Source of the DNA: Sandaracinaceae bacterium
GTDB taxonomy: Bacteria; Myxococcota_A; Polyangia; Polyangiales; Houyiibacteriaceae
DNA: 64,000 nucleotides
Reading direction: 5' to 3'
Assembly (NCBI GenBank): GCA_016706685.1
Contig: JADJJE010000025.1
Coordinates: forward strand, 1 to 64,000
Numbering within the stretch: position 1 is the first letter of the stretch; the number at the start of each line of letters is the position of its first letter. The translations under genes and the position numbers were made by a program. The notes below the pieces were generated by a model, which saw only the letters and a list, made by a program, of their open reading frames with translations, did no database searches and was not told the DNA's origin. Shown here one piece after another: positions 1 through 6,792 of this stretch.

Positions 1-1677
1 TGCCCGCCGGACGTGGACCTCATCGAGGGTTTGCGGCCTGCGCTGTCCGTGCCGCAGCGCGCACCCGGGCGGAACCCGCGCTCCACCATCGCCACGGCCA
101 CGGAGATCAGCGACCACCTGCGCGTGCTGTACGCGCGCGCCGGGACACCGCACTGCCCGGTCTGCGATGAGCCGCTCACGTCGTCCACGGCGCAGAACGT
201 GGTGGACAGTCTGCTCGCTGCCCCGGAGGGCACGCGGCTCACGCTGCTGGCGCCGGTGCTGCGCGGCGGCACGGACACGGAGCTCGCCGCGTGGCTCGAG
301 CGGCTGCGCCGAGAGGGCTACGTGCGCGTACGCCTGGACGGGGCGCTCACGGAGCTGGGCGAGCTGGGCGACACGGCCCGCGCGCCTGGCACCAGCGCGC
401 CGCGCGAGCTGGCCGTGGTGGTGGACCGTGTGGTCGTGAAGAGCGGCGTGCGAGCGCGCGTGAACGAAGCGGTGGAGCTGGCCTACACGCTGGCCGGTGG
501 CTTCGTCGAGGTGGAGCAGGGCGACTTGCGCACCGTCTTCCACGAAGCGCTCACGTGCTCCCACGGGCATCCGTCGGTGCCAGCGCTCACGCCCCAGCTC
601 TTTTCGTTCAACAGCCCCGACGGAGCGTGCCCCACGTGCGATGGGCTCGGTCGCGTGCAGCACTGGGATGCCGCGCTGGTGGTCCCCGATGCCACGCTGT
701 CCCTGCGGGAGGGCGCCATCGCCGCATGGGGGAAGCCAGGCGGTGCTCTCCACCGGGAGCAGCTCGAGCAGATCGCCGAGCTTCGCGGCGTGGACCCCGA
801 CAAGCCCTTCGCGAAGCTGAGCGACAAGGCGCGCGCAGCTGTCCTCGAGGGCGTGGCCCCCGGCCCCAAGCGCGCGGGCTATGAGGGCGTTCTGCCCAGC
901 CTGGCGCGTCGCACGCGGGACTACATGTCCCGTAAGTCGGCCGAGGGTGGGGATCCCGACCGCATCTTCGAGTACCTGGAGCGCGAGCTGGGGCGCTTCG
1001 CCACCGAGCAGCCGTGCCCCGACTGCGGCGGCGCGCGCTTGCGCCCGGAGGCGCGTGCCGTGCGCGTGGCGGGGGTGGGGATCGCCACGCTCCAGGACAT
1101 GAGCGTGCGCGATGCGCGGGAGCACCTCGAGACCCTGGACCTGGGCGAGCACGCCCGCGTGATCGTCGATCGTCTCCTCGGCGAGCTGCGTGCTCGACTC
1201 GCGTTCTTGGACCAGGTGGGGCTCGGCTACCTCTCGCTCTCGCGCTCCATGGCCACGCTGAGCGGCGGCGAGGCCCAGCGCGTGAGGCTGGCCACGCAGA
1301 TTGGGGCGTCGCTCGCGGGCGTGCTCTACGTGCTGGACGAGCCCACGGTGGGTCTCCACGCGAGCGACGTGGGCCGCCTGCTCGAGACGCTCACCGCGCT
1401 GCGCGATCGGGGCAACACCGTGTTGCTGGTGGAGCATGACGAGGCCGTCATGCGCGCCGCCGACCACATCGTGGACATGGGCCCCGGAGCGGGCCGCGCA
1501 GGGGGCGTGTGCTCTCGTCCGGGACGCTCGCCCAGCTGCTGGCGGACCCCCTCTCGCCCACCGGTCGAGCGCTGGCTGCTGGGCGCAGCGAAGACCCGGT
1601 GCATCACAAGAGCCCGCCACCCGGGGAGCTGCGCCTGCGCCACGCCCGCTTGCACAATCTCGTGGATCTCGACGTGA
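1..1677 (+). CDS. uvrA: UvrA excinuclease subunit A, N-terminal part (5' truncated, frameshifted)
   Basis: This is the damage-recognition ATPase of UvrABC nucleotide excision repair, a cytoplasmic DNA-binding dimer. The frame is already open at base 1, so the first Walker A lies outside the window. Visible in order are the NPRSTIATATEI region after Walker A, a zinc-binding CPVC, a CPTC/CPDC zinc module with the phenylalanine-rich stretch typical of UvrA, the LSGGEAQRV signature (about 1258-1284) and the LDEPTVGLH Walker B. Genuine homology ends near 1500. The rest of this frame, to the stop at 1677, is out-of-frame read-through. The break is at the G5 run 1501-1505: one more G would join it to the next entry in phase. 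Family assignment is certain; whether the gene is broken in the cell is not. Confidence 0.9.
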   Translation, partial: CPPDVDLIEGLRPALSVPQRAPGRNPRSTIATATEISDHLRVLYARAGTPHCPVCDEPLTSSTAQNVVDSLLAAPEGTRLTLLAPVLRGGTDTELAAWLERLRREGYVRVRLDGALTELGELGDTARAPGTSAPRELAVVVDRVVVKSGVRARVNEAVELAYTLAGGFVEVEQGDLRTVFHEALTCSHGHPSVPALTPQLFSFNSPDGACPTCDGLGRVQHWDAALVVPDATLSLREGAIAAWGKPGGALHREQLEQIAELRGVDPDKPFAKLSDKARAAVLEGVAPGPKRAGYEGVLPSLARRTRDYMSRKSAEGGDPDRIFEYLERELGRFATEQPCPDCGGARLRPEARAVRVAGVGIATLQDMSVRDAREHLETLDLGEHARVIVDRLLGELRARLAFLDQVGLGYLSLSRSMATLSGGEAQRVRLATQIGASLAGVLYVLDEPTVGLHASDVGRLLETLTALRDRGNTVLLVEHDEAVMRAADHIVDMGPGAGRAGGVCSRPGRSPSCWRTPSRPPVERWLLGAAKTRCITRARHPGSCACATPACTISWIST

Positions 1678-2609
1678 GCCTCCCCCTCGGGCGCCTGGTG
1701 TGTGTGAGCGGGGTGTCGGGCAGCGGCAAGAGCTCGCTCATCACGCACACCCTGGTGCCGAAGGCGCGCGAGGTGCTCAACGGCGGACACCCGGTGCACG
1801 TGGAAGCCGAGATCAGCGGGCTGCACCACCTCGACAAGCTGGTGCAGATCGATCAGTCGCCGATTGGCCGCACGCCTCGCTCCAGTCCGGCCAGCTACGT
1901 GGGCATCCTCGGTGAGCTGCGCGACCTCTTCGCAGGGCTCCCCGAGGCACGGGCCCGCGGCTATGCCAGCGCGCGCTTCAGCTTCAACACCAAGGGCGGC
2001 CGCTGCGACGCGTGCTCGGGCGAGGGCGTGACGCGCGTGGGGATGCACTTCCTGCCCGACGTCGAGGTCACCTGCTCCGTCTGCGCAGGGTCGCGCTTCA
2101 ACCGCGAGACCCTCGAGGTGCGCTATCGGGGCTTCAGCTTCGCTGACGTGCTTGCCATGGACGTGGGCGCCGCCGCCGAGTTCTTCGCGGCGCACCCGCG
2201 GATCGCGCCCGCGCTCGAGACCATGCGGCGCATCGGGCTCTCGCACCTGGCCCTGGGCCGCAGCGCCACCACACTCAGCGGCGGCGAGGCCCAGCGGGTC
2301 AAGCTGGCGCGCGAGCTGGCGCGGCGCTCGACGGGCCGCACGCTCTACGTGCTGGACGAGCCGACCACGGGCCTCCACTTCCACGACGTGGACGTGCTGC
2401 TGGGCCTGCTGCGCGAGCTGGTGGAGGCAGGCAACAGCGTAATCGTCATCGAGCACGACTTGCGCATGTTGGCAGCGGCAGACCACGTGCTGGACCTGGG
2501 ACCGGGGGGCGGGCGAGACGGAGGGCGGGTGGTGTTTGCGGGGACTCCCATTGCACTTCGTGAGTGCGCCGCCTCGCTCACGGGGCGTGCGCTGGCCGTC
2601 CGTGGTTGA
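1509..2609 (+). CDS. uvrA: UvrA excinuclease subunit A, C-terminal part
   Basis: This frame continues UvrA after the break at 1501-1505. It carries the second ABC module: the GVSGSGKSS Walker A (about 1708-1737), the QSPIGRTPRS segment, the CDAC...CSVC zinc finger, a second LSGGEAQRV signature and LDEPTTGLHFHD Walker B, ending with the usual C-terminal hydrophobic stretch. The real coding part begins near 1506 with residues that extend the first fragment's GPGAGRAGG without a gap. No plausible independent start lies in front of it, so it is a fragment of one gene rather than a second uvrA. It ends 42 bases before the next promoter. Confidence 0.9.
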   Translation: MLSSGTLAQLLADPLSPTGRALAAGRSEDPVHHKSPPPGELRLRHARLHNLVDLDVSLPLGRLVCVSGVSGSGKSSLITHTLVPKAREVLNGGHPVHVEAEISGLHHLDKLVQIDQSPIGRTPRSSPASYVGILGELRDLFAGLPEARARGYASARFSFNTKGGRCDACSGEGVTRVGMHFLPDVEVTCSVCAGSRFNRETLEVRYRGFSFADVLAMDVGAAAEFFAAHPRIAPALETMRRIGLSHLALGRSATTLSGGEAQRVKLARELARRSTGRTLYVLDEPTTGLHFHDVDVLLGLLRELVEAGNSVIVIEHDLRMLAAADHVLDLGPGGGRDGGRVVFAGTPIALRECAASLTGRALAVRG

Positions 2610-2651
2610 GCGCCGAGAGTGAAAGTTTCCAGTGACCTGCCAACAAATAGG

Positions 2652-2681
2652 TTGACCCGATCACGAAACGGCGTCTATTCT
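2652..2681 (+). promoter_or_regulatory. Candidate sigma70-type promoter for the small membrane protein gene
   Basis: TTGACC (2652-2657) and TATTCT (2676-2681) are separated by 18 bases. They sit in a locally AT-richer stretch between uvrA and the small gene at 2734. Spacing and hexamers fit a housekeeping promoter; this is pattern matching only. Confidence 0.45.
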
Positions 2682-2733
2682 GGGACATCTCCAACGGGCT
2701 ATGGGCCCATTTTGGCTTACAGGAGGCCATCGC

Positions 2734-2907
2734 ATGTCATTTTGGGAAGACCTTAGTTCCCCCGTGAAGGGTGCCCTCGTCGTGGGCGTCATCGGGATCA
2801 TCGGCTCCGTTCTCTTGTGGGCCGGGGTGTTCGACGGCGAGCCGGAAGGCGGCGTCACCGAGCAACGCGGCTTTAGCGCCGAAACCGCCGCTCCCGCAGG
2901 CGAGTGA
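2734..2907 (+). CDS. Small single-pass membrane protein, 57 aa
   Basis: Function unknown. The start is decided by a perfect AGGAGG at 2721-2726, seven bases before the ATG at 2734; an upstream in-frame ATG at 2701 has no such site. The product has a short amphipathic head (MSFWEDLSSPVKG), one hydrophobic helix at about residues 14-32 (VVGVIGIIGSVLLWAGVF) and an acidic, Ala-rich tail. It has its own promoter upstream and a UUCG-loop terminator directly downstream, so it looks monocistronic and well expressed. The fold fits a membrane-tethered regulator or complex subunit, but nothing in it names a family. Confidence 0.7.
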   Translation: MSFWEDLSSPVKGALVVGVIGIIGSVLLWAGVFDGEPEGGVTEQRGFSAETAAPAGE

Positions 2908-2929
2908 GCCAGGTTCGCTGAACTGCGGT

Positions 2930-2947
2930 GGGGCGCTTCGGCGCCCC
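2930..2947 (+). terminator. Hairpin with C(UUCG)G tetraloop
   Basis: A perfect 7-bp stem (GGGGCGC at 2930-2936 with GCGCCCC at 2941-2947) closes a TTCG loop, 22 bases after the stop codon of the small membrane protein. The run of T after it is weak (tttac). It most likely ends the transcript of the small gene. Confidence 0.55.
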
Positions 2948-3038
2948 GCTTGCGTTTACGCCCCAGAACGCTCGTCTGGGCGTCCGCCCTACCGCCGAAT
3001 TTGCAGTGTGGGGGTGTTTCCCGGGTATCCTCTCGCGC

Positions 3039-4361
3039 ATGGTGCGTGCCCTGCGTGTGCTCTGTGATGAGGCTGAGCTCGCCGTGGACGCTGCCGTGGT
3101 GGCCGCCGCGCTGGGGCTTGCGATCGCGCCCGAGGTCCCGCCCGAGGTGATGGTCAGCGCACGCGAAGCGCTCGCGCGCGGAGAATCCTGCGTTCTGACC
3201 CTGGCTCACACCCCGAGTGACGCAGACGTCGTGACCCTGGCCGACCTCGCGAGGGCCCAGGGCAACGTGGTGATCCTCGGGTTGCTCGAGCCGAGCTCCA
3301 CACTGCAGCTCGCCCGCGATCTGGGTGCCGTGGCGGTGGTGGGTGTGCGCGCTGCGCTGGCGGCTGCCGCGCTTGTCCCGTTCCGCACCCACAAGCCGTG
3401 GCTCGCGTCGGCGCGTGGGCTGGGGCGGGCAGACCGAGCGCAGCTGCGGCTGTCTCCGGGTCATCGCGGGGCAGGGCGCTTCACGCGCCAAGAGGGCGGC
3501 CTGCTCGCCTACGAGACCGAGTCCGGCGAGCTCGCGCGCGCGGGGGAGCCACGGGACATCGCCGCAGCGCTCGACGCCTACCGCGGAGCCGAGCACGGCG
3601 AGCGCTTGAGCCCGCCCGCTGTGGAAGGCGTGGACACCGCCGCGGTGCTGGACGTCATCTTCGGCCCGGCGCGTTCGCTCTCGGACCCGGCCAGCAAGGC
3701 CGCGCTCGCCTACTACGATCTGCCCCTGCCCATCGAGGAGCTGTGCGCCAGCGCATCGCGCGCCGCGGCAGAGGCGCAGCGCATCGGGTTTCCAGTGCGC
3801 GTGGCGCTGGCGTCCCCCGACCTGCGCATCTGGGAGCATCCGGACCTCGCCGTGGACGGGGTGGACTCGGCCACGCACACGCGCGACGCGTTCCGGCAGA
3901 TCATGGCGCTGGCCAAGACGCGCGCCCCCGAGGAGCGCCTGCTGGGCGTGACGGTCAGCGCCGCCACCCAGGCGCGCGCGCTGCTCCGCGTGAAGCTGGT
4001 GCCCATGCCCGCGGGGCTGGTGCGCTGCGAGTTGGCCTTCGCGGACCCGCACGGACTCGCGTCCGACGATGGCGTGCGCACCTTCCTGCCACGCAGTCGC
4101 GAGGGCATTGGCCGCGTGCTCGATGGCCTGCGTGGCCGAGCGCTGCTGTACCCGGACGACGCCGATCGCCGCGTAGTCGTGGACGAAGTGGGCGACGTGC
4201 TGATGCGCCTCGCGGCCTTCGTGCACGCGTTCCGTGAGCACGTCCGCGAGGTGGAGATCAGCCCGCTGGCGGTGCTCGTGGGAGGCGAGGTCGAGGTGCG
4301 CGAGGCCTGCGTGGTGGTGGGCGACGCGTTCGAGCGCAGCATGCTGCGCGAGCTGGGCTGA
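3039..4361 (+). CDS. Degenerate ATP-grasp / acyl-CoA synthetase (NDP-forming)-like protein
   Basis: 440 aa from the ATG at 3039; open frame upstream lacks coding character. The N-terminal half (about 55-125) looks like the CoA-binding/flavodoxin-like subdomains of NDP-forming acyl-CoA synthetases. Residues 216-435 look like the ATP-grasp_5 subunit: SDPASKAALAYYDLPLP, then IGFPVRVALASPD (249-261), and a closing EISPLAVL metal-site motif near 415. In active family members the GYPV segment is followed by a nucleotide-contacting Lys; here Arg-Val-Ala occupies that place, so catalysis is doubtful. The MopE-like gene starts 79 bases downstream. It could be an inactive or regulatory paralogue; family assignment is from motif memory only. 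Confidence 0.6.
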   Translation: MVRALRVLCDEAELAVDAAVVAAALGLAIAPEVPPEVMVSAREALARGESCVLTLAHTPSDADVVTLADLARAQGNVVILGLLEPSSTLQLARDLGAVAVVGVRAALAAAALVPFRTHKPWLASARGLGRADRAQLRLSPGHRGAGRFTRQEGGLLAYETESGELARAGEPRDIAAALDAYRGAEHGERLSPPAVEGVDTAAVLDVIFGPARSLSDPASKAALAYYDLPLPIEELCASASRAAAEAQRIGFPVRVALASPDLRIWEHPDLAVDGVDSATHTRDAFRQIMALAKTRAPEERLLGVTVSAATQARALLRVKLVPMPAGLVRCELAFADPHGLASDDGVRTFLPRSREGIGRVLDGLRGRALLYPDDADRRVVVDEVGDVLMRLAAFVHAFREHVREVEISPLAVLVGGEVEVREACVVVGDAFERSMLRELG

Positions 4362-4440
4362 GGCCCCGAGGCGGCCCTGTCGCAGTCGCAGTCGTCGCCT
4401 CCGCGCCTTGCCAACCGACAGTGTGCGTGCAACCTGCGGC

Positions 4441-5898
4441 ATGGCGTTTCGCAACGTGAGGGCAGAATCCACCAATCTGAGATGTGCGGTCCTGGTGGCC
4501 GGGCTGGCCGCTTTTAGCGGGTGCGGAGGCAGTAGCAACGAGGACGCAGGTGTGGTGGATGCCCGGGTGTCCACGGATGCTCAGGAGCCCTTGGACACCG
4601 CGGTCGTGTCCTGCGTGACCCCCGACGCCGACGGCGATGGACATGACGCCGTGGCCTGTGGCGGAAGCGACTGCGACGACGCGAACGACGCACGCTACCC
4701 TGGGGCCATCGAGGTCTGCGATCCCGACGATGTCGATGAGGACTGCAATCTCGCGACGTTCGGTACGACCGACGTCGACGGTGATGGGTACGTCGACGCC
4801 GCGTGCTGCAATGAGGGCGCGACTCGGACCTGCGGGACGGACTGCGCCGACACGCTCGCGGGCATCCACCCCAACCTCACGGAGGTCTGCAACGGGGTCG
4901 ACGAAGACTGCGACACCGCGATCGACGAGGGGTCGCTCGTGACCTTGTATGCCGACGTGGATGGGGATGGCTTCGGCGCTGCCAACACCGCGTCCTTGCG
5001 CTGCGCAGGGACGAGCGGCTTCGCCACGGCGTCCACGGACTGCAACGACGGGGACGTCGCGATCTACCCCGGTGCCACGGAGCTGTGCGATGGGGCGAAC
5101 AACGACTGCGACCAGGCGACCGACGAGTTCGTCACCACGCTGTACTACCCCGACACGGACGACGATGGGTTCGGCGCGAACACCGGTGCGGTCTCCGCGT
5201 GCGCGGCGCCGACGGACTTCGTGGCCGTGTCGGGCGACTGCGACGACGGGATCGGCGCGGTCAACCCCGACGCGAGCGAGCTGTGCAACGGGCGAGACGA
5301 CGACTGCGCCGGCGGGGTCGACGACGTTGGGATGGCCACCTGTGTGGGCATGGGGGCGTGCCGTCGCTGCGGCACCTGTGTCCAGGGCGACCCCGTTTCC
5401 AGCTTCGAGGCTGCGCCCGCGCCGAACGGCAGCTGGGACCTCGACTGTGACGGCCTGGTCAGCCGGGAGTTCCCGAGCGACCCTGTGAGTTCCTTCGCGT
5501 CCTGGGAAGCGCACTGTGCAGCGGCTACCGCGGCGCAGTGCGAGACCATACTGGGGGCGCTCGCGATCCCGGAAGGGGGCAGCTCGCCGCCGTGCGGCGG
5601 AACGCGATACACGACTTTCGCCAATCTCTGCTTCTATGAAGGGACCAACGGTTGCCGTCCATCCATCGACCGCCGCCGAGACCTCCACCGCTCGTTGCCG
5701 CTGAGCTGCGCCTTGAAGCGAAGGGGCACGCTGAGAGCGGAGCGCCAAGCGACGCCGGCTCAGTCCGTTTCGTCTTCGGAGTCGCTCGGCTGCGGGCCCG
5801 ACACGCGCTCGGTGGAGACCGCACGGCCCTCCACGAAGTACAGCGTGATGCTGCCCACGCCGAGCACGATGCCGGACCCCAGCATGATGTCGCTGTAA
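4441..5898 (+). CDS. MopE-like lipoprotein with Asp/Cys repeats (C-terminus frameshifted)
   Basis: Likely a surface lipoprotein: a signal peptide with lipobox ends at a Cys near residue 31 (AAFSGC). The body is a series of repeats of the form DxDGDG ... DCDD ... A(x)ELCDGxDxDCD, the metal-binding repeats of MopE-type proteins common in Myxococcota. A Cys-rich segment (CRRCGTC) and a C-terminal domain (CGGTRYTTFANLC) follow. Near 5655 the frame appears to slip: dropping one C of the CC at 5655-5656 gives a tail ending in ETSTARCR and a stop at 5702-5704, a typical end for this family. As read, the frame instead runs to 5898 across 139 bases of the convergent gene, which is implausible. The true end is probably 5704. 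Confidence 0.75.
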   Translation: MAFRNVRAESTNLRCAVLVAGLAAFSGCGGSSNEDAGVVDARVSTDAQEPLDTAVVSCVTPDADGDGHDAVACGGSDCDDANDARYPGAIEVCDPDDVDEDCNLATFGTTDVDGDGYVDAACCNEGATRTCGTDCADTLAGIHPNLTEVCNGVDEDCDTAIDEGSLVTLYADVDGDGFGAANTASLRCAGTSGFATASTDCNDGDVAIYPGATELCDGANNDCDQATDEFVTTLYYPDTDDDGFGANTGAVSACAAPTDFVAVSGDCDDGIGAVNPDASELCNGRDDDCAGGVDDVGMATCVGMGACRRCGTCVQGDPVSSFEAAPAPNGSWDLDCDGLVSREFPSDPVSSFASWEAHCAAATAAQCETILGALAIPEGGSSPPCGGTRYTTFANLCFYEGTNGCRPSIDRRRDLHRSLPLSCALKRRGTLRAERQATPAQSVSSSESLGCGPDTRSVETARPSTKYSVMLPTPSTMPDPSMMSL

Positions 5899-6767
5899 CG
5901 GGCGAAGTCGCGGGCGTCATCCAGGCGGCCCTGGTTCTCGAGCCGCTGCGCGCGGATGCCGAGGCCCAGGCTGGTGCCCAGCGCGCCCACGGCGAGCGCG
6001 CCCACGATCCACGTGAACAGCCGGCGACCACGCACGCTGCGGTAGCTGGTCAGAGGCTGGAGCTGCACCGTGGCCAGCGCGGCGAGGCCCGCGCTCAGGC
6101 GCACCTCGCTGCGGAACGGGATGTAGCCGTCGAGGTCCACCGAGAGCGCATGCAGGCCGGGGTCGAGGGTCAGTGGAACGGACAGCGGGGAGACCCCGAC
6201 GCTCGTGCCATCCACCGACACGTCGGCGCCAGCTTGGTCCACGCGGATCTCGAGCGTGCCCGTGGTGGGCGCCGCGTGCTCGGCCAGGCGCCGGGCTTCC
6301 GCCTCGGCTTCGAGCCGGGTGATGTGCTCTTCGATGCGCGCGCGGTCCGGCGGGTCCACCCGGTCGCGCAGGTAGCGCCGGTAGTACTCCACCGCCTGCT
6401 CGTAGTGGCGGAGCTCCTCGTGCGCGCGGGCAATGTTGTACCAGAGGTCCGCGGAGGGGACGAGCGCAGCAGCTTGCTCGAACGCGGCCACTGCCTCCTC
6501 GAACTGGCCAGCGTCGAAGTGTTGCTGCCCCCGAATGAAGTGCTCGCGGGCCTGGCGTGAGGCGTCTGCGTTCTCGGGAGTGCCCGTGGCTGGGCGCGAG
6601 CCGCGCTGAGCCTCGACGGCCGGAGCGCTGGCGAGCACGAGCCCCAGGGCGAGCCAGGCCCCGAACCAAGCGGAGCGCTGAAGGGTGGGCTTCGAGGGGG
6701 TGTGCGCGCGGGTCACTTCACCGCGAGGATACATCAGGGCGGACGTCGCCGTCGCCCGTTTGTGCAA
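5760..6767 (-). CDS. TPR and PEGA domain protein with C-terminal membrane helices
   Basis: 335 aa. A signal-like hydrophobic segment at about 34-53 (ending VEAQR) is followed by a pair of TPR motifs at about 75-150 (AREHFIRGQQHFDAGQFEEA and the next helix pair). A PEGA-type carbohydrate- or surface-binding repeat lies at about 197-245 (ADVSVDGTSVGVSPL). Two hydrophobic helices lie near 258-325 before an acidic tail. This layout is common in myxobacterial envelope proteins and suggests a periplasmic scaffold. An internal ATG at 6734 would remove 11 residues and is equally possible. It is divergent from leuS, 25 bases away. Confidence 0.8.
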   Translation of the reverse strand: MHKRATATSALMYPRGEVTRAHTPSKPTLQRSAWFGAWLALGLVLASAPAVEAQRGSRPATGTPENADASRQAREHFIRGQQHFDAGQFEEAVAAFEQAAALVPSADLWYNIARAHEELRHYEQAVEYYRRYLRDRVDPPDRARIEEHITRLEAEAEARRLAEHAAPTTGTLEIRVDQAGADVSVDGTSVGVSPLSVPLTLDPGLHALSVDLDGYIPFRSEVRLSAGLAALATVQLQPLTSYRSVRGRRLFTWIVGALAVGALGTSLGLGIRAQRLENQGRLDDARDFARYSDIMLGSGIVLGVGSITLYFVEGRAVSTERVSGPQPSDSEDETD

Positions 6768-6792
6768 GTCGTAGTTGTGCTAAACCGCGCGC

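Noticed and set aside
1490..1515. Programmed frameshift in uvrA
   Set aside because: No slippery heptamer with downstream structure is apparent and programmed shifting is not known for uvrA; a homopolymer error explains it.
2661..4574. Very long open frame on the minus strand opposite the ATP-grasp gene
   Set aside because: His/Arg/Gly-rich composition and lack of third-position bias show it is an antisense by-product of the high GC content; the plus-strand gene has recognisable motifs.
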